41,095 bases of DNA from a virus: the IMG/VR virus record IMGVR_UViG_3300042384_000682, positions 1 through 41,095 of that record; one strand, 5' to 3'. The translations under genes were made by a program, and so were the position numbers. Shown piece by piece: positions 33,955 through 41,065 of this stretch; within the stretch, counting starts at the first letter, position 1; each line of letters begins with the position of its first letter. The notes under the pieces are model-generated. The model searched no databases, was not told the DNA's origin, and worked only from the letters and a program-made list of their open reading frames with translations.

Positions 33955-35274
33955 TCATATTTTTTCATCCGTTTTATCAGCTGTACCTTTCAATTTACTT
34001 GATATTTTATTTAAATAATTCTTGATTTTATCTTTATAGATCTGTTTAGCAGTAATATTGTTTGGCTCTGTTGGTGCGCGATCACCCCAATGAATTTTTT
34101 GTGTAAAATACTTATCTCCAAATCTTTTCCTCAATTCCTTGGTTCTTATTACGAATGTATCTTCTGGTCCCTTATTTTGTATTATACCCAAGGCAAATGC
34201 GTCTTTTAATCTAAATCCCTTCATCTTTAATCCGGCGATTACACCCACGGGTTTACCTGTATCAGGATCAATTGGTCGATCACTATCGTCTAAAAATCTC
34301 AAATCGGTTCTATCTGCATCAATTACTTTATAACCACGATAATATTCTGGTAATTCATCAAATATTGCGGAAATATTACCACCAGCCTTCAAATATTTTT
34401 CACATTCTATATTGTTTTGTAAAGTTTCTTTTCTTGAAAAAGTCATATGTGGTTTTGAAGGATCTTCAAGACTTTGCATTGCCCATTTAAACACGGCTGT
34501 ATAGTCATAAAATTTAACATCTGGATTTGCAGATTTCCAACTTTCCAATTTTTTATGAAAATCAAGATCGCTCGTACCGTTTAATCTAACCGATAACTTT
34601 AAATTGTATTTAGCAGCCACTTTTTTCAAAAACTCCATTTCAATTTGCAATCTTTCAATGAAGTCTTCAGGACGCATTGGATTCAATATTCTACCACGTT
34701 TACCTTCGGGTCCGGGTCTACCTTTGCCATAAAATCTATCTATAATTTTTGGATCTGTAGGAATATTTTTCATCTCATCAGATGTCAATTTGTCACCAAA
34801 CAACCAACGAGTTTTTCTAGCTCTTGCTGCTAATTTTGCTTTTAGATATGCAGGGTTACCAGCAAAATTCAAACAACCAGCGTTACATTCCGGACTTTTC
34901 TTTGGACACACTTCGTGACCTGATGAATCAGAGGGAGCCAAATATAAAATTGCAGTCAAATATCCTTTGTCATCTAAGAAAGACTTCAGTGTTTTTGGAT
35001 CGTTTAATACACTCAACAGTTTTAATCTTCCTTGAGTGTCTCGGGCAATATTCTTCATTAATTCGGCCAACTCAAAACTAATAGGCTCCTTTTTGTTCGC
35101 TTCAGTCAAACATATCTTTAAATTGTTATCGGTATCATTTATAGCTTCATATAGAGATTGATTTACGCAATTTTTACATTCACATACAAACGTATCTAGT
35201 GGGATAATACTGTCATCAGGTAACCCAAGTGTTTCGTACATTTTAACTTCTGTTAATAAATCAATAAATTTCAT
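33955..35274 (-). CDS. GP88-family protein (cysteine-containing, unknown function)
   Basis: The 439-aa protein shows the signature of the phage GP88 family: LYLAPSDSSGHEVCPKKSPECNAGCLNFAGNPAYLKAKLARARKTRWLF around residues 128-175, with three clustered cysteines, and later LKLSVRLNGTSDLDFHK and FYDYTAVFKWA. An extra N-terminal region (about 1-75) adds a CECKNC motif that is not part of the core. The C-terminal ~70 residues are basic. The biochemical role is unknown; the clustered cysteines suggest metal or Fe-S binding. Its ATG overlaps the cupin-like gene's stop by 4 nt, so the two are co-translated, together with the 202-aa gene upstream. Confidence 0.65.
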   Translation of the reverse strand: MKFIDLLTEVKMYETLGLPDDSIIPLDTFVCECKNCVNQSLYEAINDTDNNLKICLTEANKKEPISFELAELMKNIARDTQGRLKLLSVLNDPKTLKSFLDDKGYLTAILYLAPSDSSGHEVCPKKSPECNAGCLNFAGNPAYLKAKLAARARKTRWLFGDKLTSDEMKNIPTDPKIIDRFYGKGRPGPEGKRGRILNPMRPEDFIERLQIEMEFLKKVAAKYNLKLSVRLNGTSDLDFHKKLESWKSANPDVKFYDYTAVFKWAMQSLEDPSKPHMTFSRKETLQNNIECEKYLKAGGNISAIFDELPEYYRGYKVIDADRTDLRFLDDSDRPIDPDTGKPVGVIAGLKMKGFRLKDAFALGIIQNKGPEDTFVIRTKELRKRFGDKYFTQKIHWGDRAPTEPNNITAKQIYKDKIKNYLNKISSKLKGTADKTDEKI

Positions 35275-35537
35275 ATGTGTTTTGTTATTCTTACTTTTAG
35301 ATTACCTGTGCCTTTTATTACACGGTGGTATGTTTCTTTAGGTATAAATATTGTTTCTTTAAGTAATTGTGGTAAATTATTATCTAATTGAAAGTGCCAA
35401 TTGTTATTTTCTATAACTTCAACGGTTCTGTCTTCACGATCTATATGCCATTCCAGTTCGTGAGTAGCTACATCGGAACTAAATTCTCTTATATACTGAC
35501 TGTTACCCAGTGGGTTTTCTATAAACGGTAGACTCAT
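35271..35537 (-). CDS. Small cupin-like phage protein
   Basis: The 88-aa protein has HELEWHIDREDRTVEVI, WHFQLDNNLPQLLKETIFIPKETYHRVIKGTGNLKVRI. The His/Glu pattern and the terminal PKETYHRVIKG turn fit a minimal cupin barrel (His-x-His/Glu in the first half, His near the end), possibly metal binding. Similar short proteins occur in T4-like marine phages. It begins on the last base of the upstream stop (TAATG) and overlaps the next gene by 4 nt, so it belongs to a coupled three-gene unit. No enzymatic role can be assigned. Confidence 0.6.
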   Translation of the reverse strand: MSLPFIENPLGNSQYIREFSSDVATHELEWHIDREDRTVEVIENNNWHFQLDNNLPQLLKETIFIPKETYHRVIKGTGNLKVRITKHI

Positions 35538-36145
35538 TACCAGTATTTACCTTTACCTTTATTACCCAACGATTTCATTCTATGACTTCTGCAACTCCAA
35601 TATCCAGCCGTTGTTCTATCTTTCTTTTGACTACATCTGTGTCTAGCTGCAAAACTCTTACGACGAGCCTTGCTACTAGCTCTGCTTCTCATATTTGGAT
35701 CTCCAAATGTTACTTTTTTAACTTTGCCATTCTTAGATTTAACATATACAGCATATTTTTTAGGACCGCCGGGTGTTCTAAATGGTCTACTTAAATTAAC
35801 AGTGCGTCCTCTATGCTTAAGTTCCATCAATAAATCTTCTTCGTCTTCGATAGGCGCATCCAAATACACTTCTCTACCTTCAAATATAGCCTTTTTACCC
35901 AAATCACTTTCAACCAATTCAGCGTCAGCGTCACACAATTCTATTAAATTTTGAAAATACAAAGTACGAACTTCTTCGATTAAATCAAAATAAGACTCAC
36001 TATAGGTTCTAAAAATGTTTTCGCTAAGTGGAATTTTATTGTCAATATGATAACGTAAATAAGAACTCATCACTGGTTCTATGTTCTTAGGATGTGCCAT
36101 CGGACACAACGAATCGTTCTCTATTAAGTCATTAAGTTTGATCAT
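35537..36145 (-). CDS. Conserved basic phage protein with Cys/Arg-rich C-terminus
   Basis: The 202-aa protein has an acidic N-terminal half (ENDSLCPMAHPKNIEPVMSSYL, EELMELKHRG type) and a very basic C-terminal half: KKYAVYVKSKNGKVKKVTFGDPNMRSR, ARRKSFAARHRCSQKKDRTTAGYWSCRSHRM. The second part (FGDPNM..., ARRKSF.ARH.C......YWSC) is a widespread phage motif found in capsid-gene neighbourhoods; its function is not established. The two cysteines and histidines could bind a metal. TATTTATC lies 5 nt before the ATG, and the first 4 codons are 45 bp from the divergent lipoprotein gene. Confidence 0.65.
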   Translation of the reverse strand: MIKLNDLIENDSLCPMAHPKNIEPVMSSYLRYHIDNKIPLSENIFRTYSESYFDLIEEVRTLYFQNLIELCDADAELVESDLGKKAIFEGREVYLDAPIEDEEDLLMELKHRGRTVNLSRPFRTPGGPKKYAVYVKSKNGKVKKVTFGDPNMRSRASSKARRKSFAARHRCSQKKDRTTAGYWSCRSHRMKSLGNKGKGKYW

Positions 36146-36150
36146 ATTGA

Positions 36151-36156
36151 TAAATA
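36151..36156 (-). promoter_or_regulatory. Late-type promoter TATTTA (gene at 36145)
   Basis: TATTTA lies 5 nt before the ATG at 36145. It is divergent from the plus-strand site at 36179. Confidence 0.5.
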
Positions 36157-36178
36157 TTAGTTTTATTATAAAAAATAA

Positions 36179-36184
36179 TATTTA
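36179..36184 (+). promoter_or_regulatory. Late-type promoter TATTTA of the plus-strand accessory operon
   Basis: TATTTATATTATATG: TATTTA lies exactly 6 nt before the ATG at 36191. This plus-strand example shows the motif follows gene orientation. Confidence 0.6.
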
Positions 36185-36190
36185 TATTAT

Positions 36191-37156
36191 ATGAACTTTA
36201 AAAAACAACTGTTTTACACCATCGTAATTTTAATACTAACCGGTTGTATTTCGTCTGAAGTTAGACCGGCGAAGCAAGTTACAACTGCACAAGACGCTGT
36301 TGCTAAACAAGAAGCCAAAGTAGATAATACGATGGTAGAGTTGGAAAAAGTAGAAAAAGGCAAACGTGTACAAGCATCGTCTTTGTCTATAGGTATTCAA
36401 CACTCTTTAAGTCAAGTAACAAACCCGTCAGTACAAGTAGATACTGCTAAATCACTCAATGAACGTGTAATTTCTATAGTTGGATCACCACACATAGATG
36501 AAATTAAACGTATAAAAGCTACCGTTGATTTATTAAACAGTCAAGTTGCTGAGGAAAGAAAAAAGGGTGATCAATTACTATCACAACGTGACGAAATCAT
36601 AAACAAATTGCAAAAAGAAAAGTCTGCTTTGAAAGAAAAGTATGACGATGAATTATGGCAAATGACTGATAAAGCAAAAGAAATTGCAAAAGAAGCTGAT
36701 CAAAGCAAGGCTACTTTGGATGCTATGAGTGGTATGTTTGGTCTTAATGCTGTATTTTGGGGTTTAAAAAAGTTCTTTGTTAGTGCAATGACCGCAATTA
36801 TCATATTTGTTGTGGTATTTGTTATATTAAGAATATTAGCAACAGTACATCCAGCAGCTGGTGCAGCATTTAGTATATTTAATATGATTGGTTCTGGATT
36901 ACTAAGTTTGGTAAAAGCATTAACTCCACATGCATTTGAATTGGCTAACTTCGCTTCAAAAGACAAAGTTGATGAATTCAAGTCTCCACTTGTTAAAATA
37001 GTTGATGTAATTCAAGAACTAAAAGAAAAACAAAAAGAATCTCCTGATAGAGTATATCCATTGACTGAAGTATTGAAAAGATTTGATAAAGAAATGGATA
37101 GTTCCGAAAAAGAATTGATTGATGATATTCTAAAAGAACAAAAGTGGATTAAATAA
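36191..37156 (+). CDS. Coiled-coil lipoprotein with transmembrane segments
   Basis: The 321-aa protein has a type II signal peptide (Lys-rich start, hydrophobic core, lipobox LTGC with Cys19). Residues about 30-185 form a charged helical coiled coil. About 195-217 (VSAMTAIIIFVVVFVILRIL) and 222-244 (AAGAAFSIFNMIGSGLLSLV) are two membrane-spanning stretches, followed by a charged tail to 321. A lipid anchor plus a membrane hairpin is unusual and suggests a protein spanning envelope layers. It is the first gene of the plus-strand operon, 45 nt before the MscS-like gene. It could be an envelope-modifying, superinfection-exclusion or lysis-related protein; none is shown by sequence. Topology is uncertain because a lipobox and later transmembrane helices rarely occur together. 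Confidence 0.75.
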   Translation: MNFKKQLFYTIVILILTGCISSEVRPAKQVTTAQDAVAKQEAKVDNTMVELEKVEKGKRVQASSLSIGIQHSLSQVTNPSVQVDTAKSLNERVISIVGSPHIDEIKRIKATVDLLNSQVAEERKKGDQLLSQRDEIINKLQKEKSALKEKYDDELWQMTDKAKEIAKEADQSKATLDAMSGMFGLNAVFWGLKKFFVSAMTAIIIFVVVFVILRILATVHPAAGAAFSIFNMIGSGLLSLVKALTPHAFELANFASKDKVDEFKSPLVKIVDVIQELKEKQKESPDRVYPLTEVLKRFDKEMDSSEKELIDDILKEQKWIK

Positions 37157-37161
37157 ATTAA

Positions 37162-37173
37162 TATTTATATTTA
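37162..37173 (+). promoter_or_regulatory. Two adjacent TATTTA motifs upstream of the MscS-like gene
   Basis: TATTTA at 37162-37167 and 37168-37173, 28 nt or more before ATG 37202. They may provide internal transcription; spacing is longer than at other sites. Confidence 0.35.
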
Positions 37174-37201
37174 TTATATAATTGTTTTGGATTGTTAACA
37201 A

Positions 37202-37609
37202 ATGTTATGTGTTAATAAACTAAAGACGATTATGGATACAAATACAGCACACGTAATATCTCAACAGGTACTAGAATCAACCGCACAAGATATGACAGGC
37301 AAATATGTCTGGATGTTCGTAGCGGGATTAGTAATTCTAATGTTTAAATCAAGCATTGAAAAACTTGCCGCGGCACTGTTTATGTTTATTGGGTCCGATT
37401 ACAAAGAAGATGATGTTGTATATATTGATGGCAAACCCGGCAGAATTGTTCGTGTGGGACTTACAAAAACTGTATTTTTCATATATGACGTAGTAGATGG
37501 TAAGGTTGTAGGCGGAAGTAAATTAGTTATCCAAAATGAAAGACTAGCTGGTCTAAACATAGAAAAACCACTACCTCAATTGGATTTAAGCCGTTTCAAA
37601 AAAGACTAA
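37202..37609 (+). CDS. Small MscS-like membrane protein (TM plus beta domain)
   Basis: The 135-aa protein (125 aa if started at ATG 37232) has a hydrophobic span at about 36-49 and a second at 54-64. A short soluble domain follows that matches the MscS beta domain: DYKEDDVVYIDGKPGRIVRVGLTKT (about 66-90), then DGKVVGGSKLVIQNERLAGLNI (about 99-120). Compare MscS, where the beta domain follows pore helix TM3 and ends GKIIVIPNGKIIAGNI. The large cytoplasmic alpha/beta cage and TM1-TM2 of full MscS are missing, so this is a reduced form that might oligomerise into a pore or only scaffold. It sits 15 nt before the cyclase gene, which suggests a linked function. No cNMP-binding motif is visible. 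Confidence 0.7.
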   Translation: MLCVNKLKTIMDTNTAHVISQQVLESTAQDMTGKYVWMFVAGLVILMFKSSIEKLAAALFMFIGSDYKEDDVVYIDGKPGRIVRVGLTKTVFFIYDVVDGKVVGGSKLVIQNERLAGLNIEKPLPQLDLSRFKKD

Positions 37610-37624
37610 TTTACTAATTAAACT

Positions 37625-39400
37625 ATGGCTATTAACATTTTTACCCACATCAAACGTGGGTTATACGATAACGTCTACAACTGTATCGAAAAAGAAAAAG
37701 TAGATGTCAATCAAAGAGACGATGATACAGGCAATCCACCATTGGTTGTTGCTGTAGAAGAAAATCAAGTGGAAATCGTAAAACTACTGTTAAATCACGG
37801 TGCAGATCCCAACTGTAAAGATTGGACCAGTAAAAATACAGCACTGGATGTAGCTGAACAAAAAGGTTTTAAAAATATCGCAGAAATACTACAACAAAGA
37901 GGTGCAAAATACAGTAGCGGTAGTAGTTTCCATTTAGCCGCAAAAAATGGTGATATCGTTTCTATTGAAGAAATGTTAGACAAGGGATTTGATATCAATG
38001 AAGTTGACGCTGGCAAAGGTTGGACCGCACTACATTATGCAGTAAATTACGGACAAAAACACTTGGTTGAATATCTAATTGTAAGAGGAGCTGATGTTAA
38101 CAAGAAAGATTTCTTGGGTAAAAATAATCCTATTGACGTACTATCCAATACCAATAGAGGTGACATTGTTAAGTTATTGAATAAGTACGGTGCTAAATCC
38201 GCAGGAGGTGTTAGTATTCATTTCTGCGCAGAAACAGGAGATTTTGAAGGTGTACAATCGTTCTTTGATAAAGATGGTAAAATCAATGGCAGAGATGAAA
38301 AGAATGGATGGATGCCACTACATTATGCCGTTAACGCTAACGATGTTGATATGGTGGAATTTTTGGTACATTTGGGTGCGAATGTTAACGGTGCAGATTT
38401 CAAAGGTGAAATTGCTCCGTTGGATTTGGCATTTAAGACGGGTAATGTAGAAATGCAAACATATCTGCAATCCAAAGGTGCTCAAAGAAAAAAGAAACAC
38501 GATATTGGTGGTGGTGGAAAAGATGTAAACATATACATCACAGATGAAGTTAAAAAGCAAATTGCATTGTTTGTTGAAAAACGTAATCGTGAAGAAGCTG
38601 CAATAAAGAAACACGAAGAAGAACAAGCATCAAAAGAACCAAAGAAAAAAGATGCACCAGCTAAGAAAATTAACTGGAAAGATTTCTTGAAACTTAAAGA
38701 TATTCCAGTGGTAGAAAAGAAAGAAGAAAAGAAGGTAGAAGTTGTTAAACCCGTCAAACAAGTTGTCAAGAAAGTTGAACAAGTTGATGTAGAAGTCAAA
38801 TCTGGTAGATTGCAATTGGACGTAGAACAAGAAGGTTATATATTCTTTATGGATATTGTTGCTTATAGTAAGAAAACAACAGATGAACAAAAGAAGGCTT
38901 GTAAAGATTTGGGTGCATTGGTTAAGTCTACAATGCAATACAAAACAGCTAATGCGCTTGAAAAGTTAATTATATTACCTACTGGTGACGGTATGGTATT
39001 GGGATTCTTTACTTATTTGGAAGATGCAATGAATTGTGCAGTTACTATAGCTAAAGCAGTAAAGGATAGACCGGATTTACAAATGAGAATGGGTGTACAT
39101 TGTGGACCTGTAATACCAATGGAAGATATTAATGGCAATCTCAATATCAGTGGTGATGGTATCAACTATGCTCAAAGAGTAATGGATGCAGGTGAAAGCA
39201 ATCATTTGTTGGTTAGTTCAGCAGTAATGTTAAAATATGATAGACCACCATATGTATTAGTAAATGACTTGGGGGATGTGGTTGTAAAACACGGTGTAGT
39301 TATGCATTTGTATAGTTTACACGGTAGTGATTTTGGTAACAAATCATTTCCATCTAGTAGAGTAAAGAAAGCAGAACCAACAACAAATAAACCAGTATGA
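37625..39400 (+). CDS. Ankyrin-repeat class III nucleotidyl cyclase
   Basis: The protein is 591 aa. Residues 1-288 contain about eight ankyrin repeats in three similar ~95-residue blocks (for example GWTALHYAVNYGQKHLVEYL and GWMPLHYAVNANDVDMVEFL). Residues 289-398 are a Lys/Glu-rich linker, probably helical. Residues 400-565 are a class III cyclase domain: GYIFFMDIVAYS with metal-binding Asp410, ILPTGDGMVLGFF with metal-binding Asp455, MRMGVHCGPV, and SGDGINYAQRVMDAG with catalytic Asn514 and Arg518. All catalytic residues are present. The adenine-selecting Lys of adenylate cyclases appears to be Leu, so the base used cannot be predicted. The domain makes cyclic nucleotides by homodimerising. 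It overlaps the next ORF by 4 nt (ATGA) and follows the MscS-like gene. Cyclases in phage genomes are rare. Confidence 0.85.
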   Translation: MAINIFTHIKRGLYDNVYNCIEKEKVDVNQRDDDTGNPPLVVAVEENQVEIVKLLLNHGADPNCKDWTSKNTALDVAEQKGFKNIAEILQQRGAKYSSGSSFHLAAKNGDIVSIEEMLDKGFDINEVDAGKGWTALHYAVNYGQKHLVEYLIVRGADVNKKDFLGKNNPIDVLSNTNRGDIVKLLNKYGAKSAGGVSIHFCAETGDFEGVQSFFDKDGKINGRDEKNGWMPLHYAVNANDVDMVEFLVHLGANVNGADFKGEIAPLDLAFKTGNVEMQTYLQSKGAQRKKKHDIGGGGKDVNIYITDEVKKQIALFVEKRNREEAAIKKHEEEQASKEPKKKDAPAKKINWKDFLKLKDIPVVEKKEEKKVEVVKPVKQVVKKVEQVDVEVKSGRLQLDVEQEGYIFFMDIVAYSKKTTDEQKKACKDLGALVKSTMQYKTANALEKLIILPTGDGMVLGFFTYLEDAMNCAVTIAKAVKDRPDLQMRMGVHCGPVIPMEDINGNLNISGDGINYAQRVMDAGESNHLLVSSAVMLKYDRPPYVLVNDLGDVVVKHGVVMHLYSLHGSDFGNKSFPSSRVKKAEPTTNKPV

Positions 39401-39609
39401 GAACAATGCCTTTAGTAAGACAATATCATCCAAGTATTGTTAATACAGACTTGGATGTATACAAAATAAAGGATAGAGTTATGGCAGCTCCTATAAATAA
39501 TCACCCTGATCCATTTCAAGTAATAGATAGACTTGGTATCAATAAGATTAATGCTACCAAAATTAGAACTGTAGTATATAATTCCAAAGGTCTTTTTTAT
39601 ATAATATAA
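39397..39609 (+). CDS. Small uncharacterised 70-aa protein
   Basis: It starts at the ATGA overlap with the cyclase stop, so it is probably translationally coupled to it. The sequence (VRQYHPSIVNTDLDVYKIKD, APINNHPDPFQVIDRLGIN) is polar with no membrane segment or known motif. It ends 37 nt before the Mom-like gene. It may be a small partner of the cyclase or unrelated; I do not recognise it. Confidence 0.5.
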   Translation: MRTMPLVRQYHPSIVNTDLDVYKIKDRVMAAPINNHPDPFQVIDRLGINKINATKIRTVVYNSKGLFYII

Positions 39610-39612
39610 ATC

Positions 39613-39640
39613 TTGACAGTTAGAGTTATATGGTTATACT
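39613..39640 (+). promoter_or_regulatory. Near-consensus sigma70 promoter giving a leaderless Mom-like mRNA
   Basis: TTGACA (39613-39618), a 16-nt spacer, TATACT (39635-39640), then GAAATA and the ATG at 39647. Transcription would start at or next to the A of ATG. Confidence 0.75.
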
Positions 39641-39646
39641 GAAATA

Positions 39647-40420
39647 ATGTCGGAGTATTTTGACCCCACATTAATTTACATCAAAAGCATCAATAAGAAT
39701 GTTGCAAAAACTCTTATTGAAAAGAATCATTATACACACAAGTGGTCTCTTTGTACTGTAGCTTATGGAGTATACTATAAAGAATATGTAGAGAGTACAT
39801 TCTTTGGTGGTTTTAACGAACGATTAATAGGTGTATTAGTATATGGAAACGCCGTGGGTAGAAATGCTAGTACCAGTATCTCTTCACTACTTACTAATAA
39901 CAATGTGTTAGAATTAACACGACTGTGGATTGCAGATGGTTATGGTAAAAATATAGAAAGTTATTGTATAGCTGAAAGCTTTAGATTATTAAATACTGAA
40001 TATCCCCACATCAAATGTATTCTCAGTTATGCGGATAGTGAAGCTGGACACGCAGGCACAATCTATCAAGCAACTGGCTTTCTATATCAAGGCGATAACT
40101 ATGTAGATATCGCTATAATGCCTAACTATAGTGTTAGTTTAGTTGGTCCTCCTAACTATGATTGGATACACAGCAGAAGTGTATATTCAAGATGGAAAAC
40201 ACACAGCGTAGATAAACTAAAAGAACGTATTGGTAGAACATTCTGGCGCAAACGAGAAAGTGGTAAACATCGTTATATCAAGTTTATCAGTAACAAAATA
40301 GAAAATAAAAAGTTGACTAAATCTCTTAAACATAAAGTTCTACCTTACCCCAAAGATACTTCGTTCAAAGAAGAAGTACAAGAAATAATTGTAGATTCTA
40401 CTAACGAATTTTTTGAATAA
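39647..40420 (+). CDS. Mom-like DNA modification protein (GNAT-related)
   Basis: The 257-aa protein carries the hallmark segment of Mu Mom relatives: LELTRLWIADGYGKNIESYCIAESFRLL, then KCILSYADSEAGHAGTIYQATGFLYQG (about residues 82-150), and an N-terminal IKSINKNVAKTLIEKNHY..., YGVYY, RLIGVLVYGNAVG. Mu Mom is a GNAT-fold enzyme that modifies adenine to protect phage DNA from restriction. The C-terminal basic tail (SGKHRYIKFISNKIENKKLTKSLKHKVLPYPK) would bind nucleic acid. Here the gene is monocistronic, with its own sigma70-like promoter and a terminator 10 nt after the stop, so it is likely expressed independently of the cyclase operon. The actual modification is not known. Confidence 0.72.
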   Translation: MSEYFDPTLIYIKSINKNVAKTLIEKNHYTHKWSLCTVAYGVYYKEYVESTFFGGFNERLIGVLVYGNAVGRNASTSISSLLTNNNVLELTRLWIADGYGKNIESYCIAESFRLLNTEYPHIKCILSYADSEAGHAGTIYQATGFLYQGDNYVDIAIMPNYSVSLVGPPNYDWIHSRSVYSRWKTHSVDKLKERIGRTFWRKRESGKHRYIKFISNKIENKKLTKSLKHKVLPYPKDTSFKEEVQEIIVDSTNEFFE

Positions 40421-40429
40421 TGCAAGAAA

Positions 40430-40453
40430 AAACCCCAACTTTCGTTGGGGTTT
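40430..40453. terminator. Bidirectional terminator between convergent genes
   Basis: A 10-bp perfect stem AAACCCCAAC (40430-40439) / GTTGGGGTTT (40444-40453) with a TTTC loop. It is flanked by TGTTTTA on one side and, on the other strand, TTTTCTTGC. It lies between the Mom-like gene (stop 40420) and the minus-strand gene (stop 40470). Confidence 0.85.
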
Positions 40454-40469
40454 GTTTTACTCAAATTTA

Positions 40470-40823
40470 TTATGGTTTAATAATTTTACCATATGTTTTT
40501 TCGAAACGAGAAATAGCATCCAAATATTTATATTTGTTGAATGGTGTAGCACTTTGTAATTGACTTATTTCAGCAAGATCGGTTTCAATATCTGTAATAT
40601 ATTCTCTAAAACTACTTAACATATTTTTTGGAAGCACATACTGACCCAATTTTAAAAATTTCTTAAGCATATTAACAGAACTTTGCATTTCTTGAACAGT
40701 AACAACTTGGCCCGGTTTTGCATCACTATAATCTAGATCATTAGGAGAGTTAATTTGCATATCATCAAATTTAGCTTCGTTAATTACTTCCTTGATTAGT
40801 TTTTTTAATTCTTTTTTAGTCAT
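40470..40823 (-). CDS. Small phage protein with helical N-terminus, 117 aa
   Basis: The N-terminus MTKKELKKLIKEVINEA is a charged amphipathic helix of the form (K/R)xLxxLIKEVxxE, which recurs at the start of many proteins of marine T4-like phages. It may be a prohead-protease propeptide or a targeting tail; that is inference. The rest is helical (LKKFLKLGQYVLPKNMLSSFREYITDIETDLAEI). No enzymatic motif is seen. TATTTATA precedes the ATG with an 8-nt spacing. Confidence 0.6.
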   Translation of the reverse strand: MTKKELKKLIKEVINEAKFDDMQINSPNDLDYSDAKPGQVVTVQEMQSSVNMLKKFLKLGQYVLPKNMLSSFREYITDIETDLAEISQLQSATPFNKYKYLDAISRFEKTYGKIIKP

Positions 40824-40831
40824 ATATTATA

Positions 40832-40837
40832 TAAATA
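40832..40837 (-). promoter_or_regulatory. Late-type promoter TATTTA (gene at 40823)
   Basis: TATTTATA; TATTTA lies 8 nt before the ATG at 40823. It overlaps the end region of the upstream small membrane gene. Confidence 0.45.
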
Positions 40838-41065
40838 TTAACGTTTTTTATTTAACCAACTTTTTTTTATATGAACCACTTGTTTTTCACGATTGGAATC
40901 TTTATAATCTTTATAAAGATCAATAGCAAGTAGTATTATATAAGCCATAGAAAGCACAGCGAAGATTGGGAATAAATATGGTCTTATTATCTCCACATTT
41001 GATAACTCGGCATTTTTTATCGTTGTTAGATTATCAAAGTATTGGCTGTTAAATTTATCCGACAT
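40838..41065 (-). CDS. Small single-pass membrane protein, 75 aa
   Basis: A polar N-terminus of about 28 residues is followed by one membrane helix (YLFPIFAVLSMAYIILLAIDLY, about 30-52) and a Lys-rich C-terminal tail (HIKKSWLNKKR). By the positive-inside rule the C-terminus faces the cytoplasm. The length and layout would fit a holin-like, exclusion or accessory envelope protein; there is no evidence to choose. A TTTTTATA variant of the late motif lies about 7 nt upstream of the ATG. The last 30 bases of the window hold nothing else recognisable. Confidence 0.6.
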   Translation of the reverse strand: MSDKFNSQYFDNLTTIKNAELSNVEIIRPYLFPIFAVLSMAYIILLAIDLYKDYKDSNREKQVVHIKKSWLNKKR

